In this document: piece after piece, positions 1-11,568 of the stretch
How the letters are laid out: each line of letters opens with the position of its first letter
Position numbering within the stretch: the stretch's first letter is position 1
NCBI GenBank assembly: GCA_039654915.1
Contig: CM077599.1
Location: 14,510,501-14,574,500, forward strand
Length of the DNA stretch: 64,000 nt
Source: Aquilaria yunnanensis
Taxonomy: Eukaryota > Streptophyta > Magnoliopsida > Malvales > Thymelaeaceae
Direction: 5' to 3'
Notes under the pieces: model-generated
What the model saw: only the letters and a program-made list of their open reading frames with translations
What the model was told of the DNA's origin: nothing
The model's database searches: none
Program-made: the position numbers and the translations under genes

Positions 1-290
1 TTTGATTTTGACTCCGATAGGCTAACAGAAGTTTCTCTGTGAAGTACCAATGGCTTATTTAGCCCCATTTATGTGTTACTACTTTTTGTTTTGCACCTGC
101 TAGCACTTCTATTTTATCAGGGTCATGAAACTTTTCTCAAGTTATATATTTATATAGAGCGTCAAATTCAATTTTCTGAGGTAAAATTCTGTTTTATTCG
201 GTTGTTACTTTTGAGAAATGAAAGGCTTTAAGGAAATATATGGAATGTTGTGGAGTTTGATAAATACACATCTTGAGTAGAGATCTTGAG
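1..290. other. left-edge DNA, no gene recognised
   Basis: AT-rich sequence flanking the hAT element that starts at 291. I see no open frame, RNA gene or repeat here. It could be untranslated or intergenic DNA of a gene lying to the left of the window. Confidence 0.4.
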
Positions 291-295
291 TAGAG

Positions 296-535
296 ATGAC
301 AATTGGGTGAGTCGAGTTGGGTTTGGGTTAAGTCGGGTTAGCATCAATCTGGATTCAGGTCACGTTATTTGTGTTCGGGTCGCATTTGGGTTGAGCTAAT
401 TTTGGTTTGGGATGGGTTCGGGTCGGGTTAGTTCGGGTTTGGTCAATTTCAGTATTGAGTAACTTCAGGCCTGGTTATTTGGGTGTTGGGTTAGATTCGA
501 GTTGATATTTGGGTATAATCAGGTTATTGGTGTAT
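296..535 (+). repeat. subterminal GGGTTNGGGT repeats of the hAT, left end
   Basis: Many short direct variants of TCGGGTT and TTTGGGTT follow the left terminus. A matching block lies before the right terminus (5079-5389). Clustered subterminal motifs of this kind are the usual transposase-binding region of hAT elements; that role is inferred here. Confidence 0.6.
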
Positions 536-2086
536 ATGTTAGAATAATTGAATTAATTTTATTTTTTATTTAGGTTTTGCTAGAAACTAAATTAAACAAT
601 TTGATTTTTTGTGAAAATATTTGAAAAGTTTGAGGACCCATGTTGTAATTTCTATGGATGATTAAAATGAAAATTTTAAAATTTAAATACCTCATAACTA
701 AAAAATTACTATGCATAAAAAATAATCTAATATACAATTATTTAATTAAAAATACTTAATTTTGAACTTTGCAAGTTCGGTTCATGAAACTATAAATTCG
801 GCCATTTTGGAACTTAAGTAGTTGGTAGGATTAGATGTATTTAAATTATGATGCTAATTTGAGTTACATTCTTTTAGGAATTTAGAGTCACTATTCAAGG
901 TAAAAAATAATAATAATAATTTTGTTTAGGTATTAATTTTGAGCCCTATTGACTGTTTGCGGTCAGTGTAGGAAAATGGAAGTGTTTAGGTGTGAATTAG
1001 AGGCTTTTAGAAAGTTCAAGGAGAAATTGAAAATTTGGAGGTAAATTTGTCAACTCTTGAGAGTTTGAGGTAAATTTATCAAAATTAAAAAGTTTGGGGC
1101 AAAATCACTAAATTTTGGAAAAATTTGGTTATTTTTATAAAGCTTGAATCTAATTTGACAAATCAGGCAAAAGTTTAGCTAAATTTCAATTTGGCATAAA
1201 AATGGGGACCTGTTCAGTAGCCTAAGAGAGTTGTTGGACTAAACTAATATTTTGACTAAATTATGTCCAAACTCCTTCAAATTGAAATTGGATGAGTTTA
1301 AACTTGAGCAAACCTAGTTAATCTCGCCTAGGCTCTCTCTAGCATAAACATGAGTCACCACTTCAAGGAAAAGGAGGAGAAATTCGAAACCCTAAGCTCC
1401 TAGCTAAAAAAAAAGGAAAAAATGCAGCCTAAGCCCTTACTTTTTGGCAGCGCAAATCCTCAGAAACCCTAACCTTTTTCCCAGCTAACGCCGCCGCCAC
1501 CCCTGGTCCTTCCCTCCCCTGCCCGCCGCTCCAGCCACCGCAACCGGACCTAGCTCGCCTCCATTGTTCCGTCCGACACCACGCTGCCATCTCCGAAGAC
1601 CCCCACAGCTGTTGGCACCGATTGAAAGGGGGCACGAGAATCGCGTCCGCTTCAAGCCCGTCCACCGCCGCCTGGTAGTCTTTGGCAGTCGTCTCCTCCT
1701 CCTTCCTGAGTCGCTGCCCCCTCTCGGCCAAACCCCAGGTAGCCCCCCGTCTGTCGTCGCTGGCGAACGCAGAATCAGAGAGAGATCCGAATCAAAACCG
1801 TGACCCGACCCATTACCCCGGCCAAGTTTTTTTAAAACTCTTGTGGTAAAACTATTGTTTAGCCCCTTGTTCTTTTCACTTCGTTCATACTAGTCACTAA
1901 CTTTGTTTTATTTTGCAGATGGGCCATCGACAGCAAAGCTTTTGATGTTTATTTTCTTTTCTTGTTTTCTTTGTTTAATTATTTGTTTGAGCATGTGTCA
2001 ATTGAATTTCTTACATCACATAGAAACATAGGATAGGGCGATTGTTATTATTATTATTATTATTTGTTCTTATTTGTTTTACAGCA

Positions 2087-4075
2087 ATGGATCCAACAGT
2101 GGACATGTCTAACATTAATGCGGATGACTCCAATAATCAAGAGACTGTTAATGCAAGTGGTGCTAAAAAAGGGCAAAGAAAGTCTTGGTCTAAAGTTTGG
2201 AATGAGTTTGAGTGTATTTATGGAGAGCTATATGAAGATAAAGTGAAAAGGGCCAAATGCAAACATTGCAAAGTTAAGGAGTACAAGGCTGATTCTACAG
2301 TAGGAACAAAAACTTTTTGCGCCATTTAAAGAAGTGTTCCAAGTATCAAAGTTCTTTAAATGGCAATGGTAGCAATGAAAGATCATTCCATGGAAAGTTA
2401 GATGAAGCTATCTGTAGATAGTGGCTGTGTAGGATCACAATCAAGCATGACCTACCATATTCTTATATTGAATATGAAAAGGTGTGTGGTTACAATTCAT
2501 AGCTGAACCCAAATGTTAAACATGTGTGTCGAAACACCCATAAGAGTGACATTATTAAGTTCCATAAGAAATTAGGGAAACAACTTATATCTTCTTTGAA
2601 TAACGTTTCTGGAAGGATGTGCTTAACTAGTGATATATGGATTTCAATGATTGATGAAAGTTATCTTTGTGTCACTGCACATTATATGGACATTGGTTGG
2701 AAGTTAAGGAGCAAAGTCTTGACTTTTCAACATCTTGAACCACCTCATAATTCTAACATATTATATGAAAAAATATTTGGTCTCTTGAAAGAATGAAGGA
2801 TTGAGAGCAAAATTTTTCTAGCACTTTAGACAGTGGTAGCAATATGACTAGCATGCAGACTTTGTTGTGTGTCCCACTTAACCATCGGAATGCTTTGATT
2901 TGTGGAGGAAAATATTTTCATGTTCGTTGTAGTGCAAAAATTTTAAATCTCATTGTTCAAGATGGGTTGAATGTTGTTTTTGGGCATCTAAAAAAAATCA
3001 GAGAAAGTGTTCTACATGTTCATAGATCAAAAGCAAGAATGATTAGGCTTTTTGAGTATGCTATAGCAGTTGGGGTAAACATTTCAAAATCATTATGACT
3101 AGATGTGCCTACACGGTGGAATTCCACTTATTTGATGCTTGAAAGGACACTTCTTTATCGTCAAGTATTTTCTCAGCTGCAGATTATTGACATATATTAT
3201 GAATATTGCCCTAGTGATGGCAAGTGGGACAAAATTGAAAAAATCACAGCAATTTTGAAGCCTTTTTATGAAATGGCCATTTTCTTCTCTGGTTTTGAGT
3301 ATCCTATTGCCAATTTGTACTTTGAGAATATATGGAGAATTCAAAGGTTTATACTAGTGGCAATGGATAACCTAGACTTCCAAATAAGAGAAATGACACA
3401 ACAAATGAATGAGAATTTTTAGAAGTATTGGGAAGATTTTTCAGTAGTCCTCTCATTTGCAGTTGTACTTGATTCTCGGTATAAATTAGCTTTTCTCAAG
3501 TATTGTTATAAGAAATTGGATACGGCTCATGCTTATAAGTGGTTAGATGTTTGAGATTAATTATATTTCCTTTACAAAGAGTATGAGACTCATAGTGGTA
3601 GTTCATCTCACTCATGTGATGTTGGATCTGGTGGTGGACAATTTTGTCGAGAAGTAAATTCAGATATTCTTGGAAGTAAACTATATATATTTTTTTATTA
3701 CGCTAATATCTATTCTTTTATATTGTACGATACTCTCAAAATTGATAGATATGTTGATGTGGATATAAGACTTTGCCAAAGATACAATGGGAACTTTCAA
3801 CTTAAAGTCACAGCTTGATCTTTATTTGGATGAGCCTAGAAAGCCAATTGAGTTGAAGTTAGATGTCCTTGCTTTTTGGAAAGAAAATCAAGCACGATAT
3901 TCAATTATGGCAAAATGGCAAGGGACATATTGAGTATTCCTATTATGACTATTGTTTCAGAATCAACTTTTAGTATAGGTAGTAAGATTCTTAACAAATA
4001 TGGGAATCGTCTTATCCCTGACAATGTATAAGTTTTACTAACATCTCATAATTGGGTGTATGGTTATGAAGGTAT
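2087..4075 (+). pseudogene. hAT transposase, frameshifted and interrupted
   Basis: The start is an ATG just after an acceptor-like TTTTACAG. Order: a BED-type zinc finger (VWNEF near residue 40, then AKCKHCK), whose His/Cys end falls out of frame at about 2313 because one T seems to be missing; the RNase-H-like core (SGRMCLTSDIW at about 2607; DVPTRWNSTYLML at about 3102); a DSRYKLAF block near 3470; and the hAT dimerisation motif ([14 protein letters not shown]) at about 3930-3975. At least five stops or frame changes break it, for example at 2327, 2794, 3096 and 3420. It cannot encode a full transposase. The family call is firm; the precise exon structure is not. Confidence 0.8.
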
Positions 4076-5078
4076 TGTTTCTTTTTTATTATTATTTTTG
4101 TTTTATTTCAATACATAGTAGCTAGTGCTAATTTTGTTTTTCAATTAATGAAGCTAAGAAGTATGATTTAAAACATTTGAATAACATAGAAGTGGAATTA
4201 AAGCAGCCAACAAATTCTAAAGCATCTTCTTATTTAGTTTTGGTGTAGAGGTAGGATTATTACTAGTCACTTTATGGCAGTTGGGTTTTTTTATTGTTTT
4301 TTAAGCAATGACTCAATTTATAACTAACATAAACAACTCTATATTTTTGATTTGATATTTCACTAACTACTATTATTTTGTCAATTCATAGGTTTGTCAA
4401 ATGCAAATATTGGAAAGCAGGCAGTTCAGACTTTATCGTTAGTTTTGTTGCTTGAGACTTTTGAAATGACATATTGTTGTCATACTCTTTTTCATTTTGA
4501 TGTTTTTATTTAGTTGCAAAACTTGATATTGGAATAATTTGTTATGTTGCTTTAGGATTTAGACTATTGTTTGTGATTTTAGGCTTTTGTGGTTTTGAGT
4601 GGGAAATAATGCTTTAAGTAATTTGAGCTTGAGCCTATGCGAACTATATGAAATCAAATCATCTTGAATCAATGCGTGTTTTACTAGTACTTTGAATTAA
4701 AATTTTATATAGTTTAGTCTTGCTATCAAATGTAGAGGGCAACTAACGATGATAGATGCTGAAATAAGTCTTTTATATTATAAAGAATCAAAGTTTGATT
4801 TAGTAACTTTATAGAATTATACTAAAATTTGAGAATACTAAAAATTATTAAGTTCTCTCAACCAATAAATCCTGGAAAACCGTTAAACAAACCAAGACAA
4901 ATTATTTTATTAATTTGCTATTTAAATTCCATAAGATACCTAAACGAAAAATATTTTTGAAGTATTTTTTGAATTTCTTAATTTACATGGTCATAATTAA
5001 TGTGCACTTTAGATAAATAATTAATATATAAAAAAATTATGAATTTTTAAATGTTTGTCGACCATATATTTTATGTTG

Positions 5079-5389
5079 ATTTGGGTTAAATTCGGGTATT
5101 GTCAGGTTAGAATCGAGTTTTTTCAGGTTTGGGTCAGGTTAGTCTCGGGTTTGGGTCATTTCGGATTTGGGTTCAGGCTACTTCAAGTTCAGTCTAATTC
5201 AGATTCGAGTTCAGGTTATTTGGGTTTTGGGTCTTTTCGGATTTCACTTTAATCAAATTTAGGTTCAGGACAAGGTTGGGAACACCAAGTTCAAGTTGTT
5301 GATCTTTTTTATTAAATCAGATTAAATCAAATTTAAATTCAGATAAATTAATCTAAATTTTTAGGTTAAATCAGATTTTGCCATCTCTA
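5079..5389 (+). repeat. subterminal repeats of the hAT, right end
   Basis: Runs of GGGTTTGGGTC, TCAGGTT and TTCAGGTT variants lead into the right terminus CCATCTCTA. They mirror the block after the left terminus and support assigning both ends to one element. Confidence 0.5.
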
Positions 5390-5428
5390 ACAATGAGAAT
5401 TTGAGCTTCTCATTCAATGGGCAGTAAC

Positions 5429-5610
5429 TGTAAATAATCATTCTTTGTAATCGCTCTTCTCTGTATATAGAAGTTTTACAGCAGTGGCTTCTTATACGAA
5501 GCAAGTTCATGTGTTTTAGTTTAGTACCAACACTACCAAACTGATAAATAGGCTAAAGGGATAAAGATAATCTTAAGTAACTTAATCCACAAGAAACTTC
5601 TATCGTAACA
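5429..5610 (-). repeat. 3' LTR of the copia element
   Basis: 182 bp, starting TGTAAATAATCA and ending CTATCGTAACA on the plus strand. It differs from the other LTR by T/C in GTGTTTTAG and by G/T in CACAAGAAAC. It is the 3' LTR because the element is transcribed leftwards. Confidence 0.95.
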
Positions 5611-5621
5611 TACCCCCTCAA
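5611..5621 (-). other. polypurine tract of the copia element
   Basis: The plus strand reads TACCCCCTCAA next to the left LTR. On the coding strand this is TTGAGGGGGTA, a typical polypurine tract that primes second-strand synthesis immediately before the 3' LTR. Confidence 0.8.
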
Positions 5622-8600
5622 GTTGGAGCATGGAAATTTTCAATGCCCAACTTGCTTACAAGAAATTCAAATTGAGCTCGTCCTAGTGCCTTTGTAAGAA
5701 CATCAGCTAGTTGAGACGAAGTCGAAATATGTCGTAAGACTATCTCCTTGGATTGAATCTTGTCACGAACGAAATGGCAATCGATCTCAATGTGCTTGGT
5801 CCGCTCGTGAAAAACTGGATTAGAGGCTATATGGATCGCTGCCTGATTGTCACAGAACAACTGTATCGACTGTGGGTGTTGTACCGTCAGATCGTTAAGC
5901 AATGACTTGAGCCAAACAAGCTCACTAACAGCTGCAGCCATCGAGCGATACTCTGCTTCTGCTGAAGATCGGGAAACTGTAGATTGTTTCTTTGACTTCC
6001 ACGAAATTGGTGCATCTCTAAGTTTAGTGATGTAACCAGTGGTAGATCTTCTTGTTTTGGGGCAACTAGCCCAATCTGCATCGCAATAGGCTCGTAACTC
6101 CAACTCTGTTTTGGATGGGAAGAACAGTCCTTGCCCAGGCGCTTTCTTTAGGTACCGTAGCACATGCATGGCGGCATCTAAATGCACATCACTTGGATGC
6201 TGCATAAACTGACTGAGCAGATTAACCACATACACAATGTCTGGTTGTGTGATGGTTAAGTATATCAGCTTCCCAACTAGTCTTCTATATCGACCTGGAT
6301 CAGCTAGAACTTTTCCTTCCTTTGAGGCCAGCCCATGTTGTTGCTGTATAGGAAAGCTGGCAGGTTTACATCCCATCATACCTGTTTCATTCAGTATATC
6401 AAGAGTATACTTCCTTTGTGACACAAAGATTCCATCTGGAGATCTCGCAGTCTCAAGACCAAGAAAATATTTTAGTTTGCCAAGATCTTTAACATGAAAA
6501 TGCACATGTAGATAATCTTTCACCTTGCAAATTTCATCTGAGTTGTTGCCAGCAATTATCATATCATCGACATAAACGAGCACGGCAACAAATATGTTTC
6601 TGACCTTTAGTGTGAACAGGGAGTAGTCTGATTTCGATTGCTGAAATCCATATCCTACCAGTGCACATGACAACTTGGCAAACCATTGACGTGGAGCTTG
6701 TTTTAGGCCATAAAGTGACCGTTTCAATTTGCATACTCGACTATCTCCAGATTTCATATACCCGGGAGGTGGTTCCATATAAATGACTTCATCTAGGTCG
6801 CCTTGAAGAAAGGCATTATGTACATCCATCTGATGCAGTTCTCATCCCTTTGCTGCAGCTATAGACAACAAGCATCGAACAGTTGTGAGTTTTATAACAG
6901 GTGCAAAGGTTTCAGTGAAATCAATGCCTTCCACCTGACTAAACCCCTTAGCTACCAATCTTGCCTTATAGCGTTCCACACTGCCATCTGACTTGTGTTT
7001 AACTTTGAACACCCATTTGCAACCAATGGGACGTGTCCCGGCTGGCAATCTCACTAGGTCCCATGTCTGGTTTCTTTCAAGGGCCTCAACCTCTTGTCTC
7101 ATTGCCTCGGTCCATTTAGGATCTGTGCTCGCCTCAATATAGGTCTGCGGTTCTTTGTGAGTAGTAAGGGCTGCAAGGTAGGCTTTATGACAGGTCACAA
7201 ATTGTGAGTATGAAAGGTGAGAAAGTAGAGAGTAGGGTGTACCTAAAGAAGCTTGATTTGCTGCGGTGTAGATCACTCATCACCTCCAGGAAGTTCCACA
7301 ACAAAGTCCTGCAAGTAAGAGGGAAGCTGTCGGGTTCTTTTTGGTCTTTCTTGTATGGGTTTTGAGTTTGTGTTTAGGTCTACCCATTCTCCATGGCTTG
7401 CCGCAGGCTCCCTTTGAATGGAGTCGGTGGGAATGGTGATGTCAAGGTTAGGTTCGTCGACTACTTCAAGATTTGTAGTAGAGATAGGTGTACTTCTTGG
7501 TTCTTCATTCTTGGATTCAAAAGGAAACCTGTCTTCATAAAAAATAACATCTCTTGAAACAACAAGTTTTTGTGTTTCTAAGTCGAGGACTTTGTAACCC
7601 TTTTGCCCATTAGGATAACCAAGGAAGACGCAAGGTTTGGAGCGAGGTTCAAACTTATCTTTAGTTTTTGAATGAACATAGCACAAGCACCCAAAGACAC
7701 GAAGGTGATTAAGATGGGGTGTTCTTAAGAAGAGGATTTCATAGGGACTCTTGCCATCTAGAGTTGACAAAGGAGTGAGGTTAACCAAATGAGTGGCGGT
7801 CAAGACACATTCCCCCCAGTATTTGATAGGCAAATTGGCTTGGAACCTTATTGCTCTGGCTATCTCAAGAAGGTGTCGGTGTTTCCTCTCCACAACCCCA
7901 TTTTGTTGAGGCGTGTAGGGACAAGTGGTTTGAAGTGTAATGCCATTTTGTTGGAGATAGTTGAGCATAGTCCCAGAAACGAGTTCTGGTGCATTGTCAC
8001 TTCGTACAAATTGAACTTCTTTCAAGAATCGAGTTCTAACCATTGCATGAAAATGGGAAAAGTTGGCTGTTGCATCAGATTTATGTTGAAGCAAATATAC
8101 CCAGGTGCTTCGGCTGAAATCGTCGACAATGGTTAGAAAATAACGTGCGCCAGATAAAGAAGGGGTTTTATATGGTCCCCAGATGTCTAAATGTACCAGT
8201 TCAAAGCAACATTTGGTAGAACTATTACTGAGAAGAAAAGGTTTTCTAGTTTGTTTGGCACGATGACAGGAATCACAACAAATATCCAAGTTTCTAAGGA
8301 GCAAGTCTGAAAGTCTTGAAAACGTAGGTAATTTTTTGAAAGGTACATGACCTAAACGTCTGTGCCATGTAACAGATTGTTCATCTGTTCTTGTCATTGC
8401 AGCAACTTGTTCTTGGAACTTCCTGAAGTAGTATAAGCCATCTCTTTCTTCACCCGTGCCAATCAGCTTCTTCGACTCCAGGTCCTGGATAACACAAGAG
8501 TCAGGAAGAAAGGTTACTGAACAATTATGGTCCTTGGTCAGTTTACTGACTGACAAAAGATTGCAGGTAAAGGAGGGCACAAAAAGGACGTGATTTAATT

Positions 8601-9852
8601 TCAGATTGGAAGCTAGGTGAACTTGGCCGAAGGAGTGTGTGCTCAGGGTGTTCCCGTCAGGCATCCGAATTGAAGGGGCTGAAGTGTTTCCCTGGATATT
8701 TGTGAGACTTGCTTCCTGAAATGTCATATGTTCTGAAGCACCACTATCAATTATCCAACATGTTGAGTTATTGGTGACCTTACCAGCAAAGTTCACATGG
8801 CTATCATGACTTGAGAGCAGCGACATAAGTTGATCGTATTGTTTTTGCGTGAGGGTTGGACCTTTTGAGTCATCCACAGCACTACAACTGCCAGCTTGAC
8901 TTGCTGTCACATTGTTGGCTCTTTTCTGTCCAGGTTTGCTGTGATTCCCTGCGGGTTTGGGCTTTGATGTCCACCAGTCTGGATATCCAATCAGTTCAAA
9001 ACATCCGTTTGATTCATGACCATTCTTTCCGCAATGTGAGCATCGGAGGTTGCTTTTGTCAAGATTTTTGACAACCTGAGTGGTTTTGCCTTTCATTGGT
9101 TTGGCCACAAAGGCTGCGGCTTCAGTCACAGTGGCCTTGTTTCCAGCTAGGTTCAATTGTTTTTCCTCCTTCGCCACAAGTGCATAAACTTTACTCAGCG
9201 ACGACATTGGCTCCATGTTTAGTATCTGTGACCGAATTACACTGAACTTCTCGTTTAGCCCCATAAGAAATATGTGAACTTTCTCACCTTCTCTTTCGGC
9301 TATGAGCTCCTTTGCTGCGCCACAAGTACAAACAGGAGTGGCGGTGTAGGCAGATAGTTCATCCCACAATCCTTTCAGATTCGTGTAATATGTCATGATG
9401 GGCAGATCATTCTGTTGCATGAGTGCTATCTCCCGCTTAAGTTCGTGGATACGAGGAATGTTCCCTTGAGAAAATCTTTCTTGTAGGTCGATCCACATCT
9501 CCTTCGCTGTGTTGGCATATGCGACACTGCTATGAAGTTCTATAGCGAGTGCGTTAAAGATCCATGCCATTACCATGGAATTGCACCTCATCCATGCTTG
9601 TGATTGCGACTGATCATCCTCCTGCTTCTCCAAGGATCCATCAATGAATCCAATTTTGTTCTTCGCTCTGAATGCGTTAAGCATTGCTCGTCGCCACGTA
9701 GGGTAGTTTTCACCCTTTAATAGGCAGGTGACCAGAATGGTCCCTAGTGTGTCGGATGAGTTGAGGTAGTATGGGGACATAGGGTCTGCTCCAGTAGGCA
9801 TTGAGCTCGACCCTGCTGTCGTTTTTTTGCTGCTGTTGTTGTCACTTGACAT
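5618..9852 (-). pseudogene. copia Gag-Pol polyprotein with two disabling mutations
   Basis: The start is ATG at 9852. The first frame (to 7273, 859 aa) has a copia-type Gag N-terminus, a zinc knuckle CX2CX4HX4C (starting CSHCGKNGH), the protease motif DSGASEHM, the GAG-pre-integrase motif HRRLGHV and the integrase core ending in TPQQNGVVERKHR. It then ends at a TGA; the next frame (7276 to 6845) carries the start of reverse transcriptase ([10 protein letters not shown]), so a small indel lies near 7275. A second break is a TGA at 6842-6844 where relatives have Trp, consistent with one TGG to TGA change. The last frame (6841-5618) has reverse transcriptase (MDVHNAFLQGD, YVDDM) and RNase H (CDADWA, SAEAEYR). 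All domains are present and otherwise intact, which fits the near-identical LTRs. Confidence 0.95.
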
Positions 9853-9873
9853 ATCAGCGTGTTGGATCGATTT

Positions 9874-9885
9874 GCTCTGATACCA
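9874..9885 (-). other. primer-binding site (initiator Met-tRNA)
   Basis: Immediately inside the right LTR the coding strand reads TGGTATCAGAGC, complementary to the 3' end of plant initiator methionine tRNA. This is the standard primer site of plant copia elements and confirms that the element is read leftwards. Confidence 0.95.
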
Positions 9886-10067
9886 TGTAAATAATCATTC
9901 TTTGTAATCGCTCTTCTCTGTATATAGAAGTTTTACAGCAGTGGCTTCTTATACGAAGCAAGTTCATGTGTTTCAGTTTAGTACCAACACTACCAAACTG
10001 ATAAATAGGCTAAAGGGATAAAGATAATCTTAAGTAACTTAATCCACAATAAACTTCTATCGTAACA
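9886..10067 (-). repeat. 5' LTR of the copia element
   Basis: 182 bp, the upstream LTR in transcription terms. It ends at CGTAACA and is followed by the right copy of the target duplication GTAAC. It abuts the ferredoxin promoter region. Confidence 0.95.
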
Positions 10068-10171
10068 GTAACTATCTTGGCAGAGCGAGAAAATGTTTCC
10101 AAGGGGTAATATTGGGTCGTGTCAGCCACAATCCTCCAGTGGCCATCTAATATCGCAAAAATCTGTATGGT

Positions 10172-10216
10172 GATAACAAAAGAGATAATGCAAGCCACAG
10201 CAGGGCGCCACGTGGC
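10172..10216 (+). promoter_or_regulatory. light-responsive type promoter elements (I-box cores, G-box)
   Basis: A perfect palindromic G-box GCCACGTGGC lies at 10207-10216, about 160 bp before the ferredoxin ATG. Two GATAA I-box cores lie just upstream (10172-10176 and 10184-10188). The pair of I-box and G-box is characteristic of light-regulated photosynthesis genes, where bZIP and PIF/bHLH factors bind the G-box. No clear TATA box is visible. Function is inferred from motif and position. Confidence 0.6.
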
Positions 10217-10268
10217 AGATTTCCTTTCGAGCCTCCACCTCCTCAGTCCAGCCACACGCTTCCCTTAA

Positions 10269-10793
<525 letters not shown>

Positions 10794-10959
10794 ATGTTGT
10801 ACTCCTTCACCTTCATCACCTCTTCTTTCTGCTCTCTTCTCTTCTCTGTTTTGTTTTCCTTTCAATGGCATATGTCTGAGAATCAGCTGTTTCTGTTAGT
10901 GTGTTATTATCTTTTTGTTAAGATGAATTCACACGCAATTTTATGAGATTGGTGTAGCT

Positions 10960-11500
10960 TTAGCTTGTTTACTTTTTTCTACGCATTCGCTTATAATATA
11001 GTCTCTCGACCCATATTTTTTCATCATTTATTTTTTAGTAATTAATTTATAATTTTTTATTTTTAATATTTTAGTATATAAATAAAAAAATTTTATATAA
11101 GAATGGCAACATATAATTTTTAAATATATATTTTTTTAAATAAATATTAATATAAATAAATTCAAGTTAAATTAAGTAAAAAGGTGTAAAAAAATGAGAT
11201 GGAGTGAATAGTATTTAACTGATTTTACATATTAAAAAAAAAAGAGAGAATGATTTCTTATTTTCTTATGCATCAATGTTTTGTTTTTTCTAAGAAAAAA
11301 CCTTAAACCACATTTACTTTGCTGGATTATAGCACCACATTTCAATTAATTGTAGTCATTTTAAAACCTCAATAAACTATGATAAATTCCACTCAAGTAC
11401 AAAATGGCACCCAGTAAACATGGACCTGGTGATTTCCAAAACCAGCTAAATGGATGATATCTATCAGAACCTGTTCCAAGAACGGCTTAAGGGGATGGAG
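10960..11500. other. intergenic AT-rich spacer between convergent ferredoxin and MLO genes
   Basis: The ferredoxin gene ends by about 10950 (TTTATGAGATTGG context) and the minus-strand MLO gene has its stop at 11569. The stretch between is very AT-rich (around 11040-11250) and holds no open frame or recognisable repeat. The part nearest 11569 is probably MLO 3' untranslated sequence. Confidence 0.5.
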
Positions 11501-11568
11501 ACCTACATCCGAGATAATGTACGTCGCTGAAAATGGTGGTCCCTTCTGCTTAGAAGTGAAGAGCATGT

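Larger units (their letters stand above)
291..5389 (+). mobile_element. Ac-like hAT transposon, decayed
   Basis: The left end reads TAGAGATGACAA and the right end reads TTGCCATCTCTA, an inverted pair close to the Ac-type hAT terminus (TAGGGATG...). Both ends carry subterminal G/T-rich GGGTT-type repeats. The middle holds a broken hAT transposase with a BED zinc finger at its start and the hAT dimerisation motif at its end. The 8-bp flanks (ATCTTGAG and ACAATGAG) agree at only 5 of 8 bases, so the target duplication has decayed or the ends are off by a base or two. A GC-rich block at 1430-1810 followed by an intron-like stretch to about 2080 looks like the transposase leader. From 4080 to 5050 the element is AT-rich with no gene seen. 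Confidence 0.8.
5429..10067 (-). mobile_element. Ty1/copia LTR retrotransposon, recent insertion
   Basis: Two 182-bp direct LTRs (5429-5610 and 9886-10067) begin TG and end CA and differ at only two positions (about 98.9% identical). The element is flanked by a perfect 5-bp duplication GTAAC (5424-5428 and 10068-10072). The internal order gag, protease, integrase, reverse transcriptase, RNase H, all on the minus strand, defines Copia. A primer-binding site matching initiator Met-tRNA lies just inside the right LTR and a purine tract just inside the left LTR. With a grass-type rate of 1.3e-8 substitutions per site per year, two differences imply well under a million years; the rate is an assumption. 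The coding region has one nonsense codon and one frameshift, so this copy is probably not autonomous. It lies 39 bp from the hAT end and 310 bp upstream of the ferredoxin start codon. Confidence 0.97.

Noticed and set aside
1429..1803. GC-rich frames on both strands near the start of the first hAT
   Set aside because: High GC content lengthens frames by chance. Position and an intron-like stretch downstream suit a transposase leader better than a separate gene.
6803..8136. plus-strand frames over the copia element
   Set aside because: Antisense to Gag-Pol coding sequence; no independent features.
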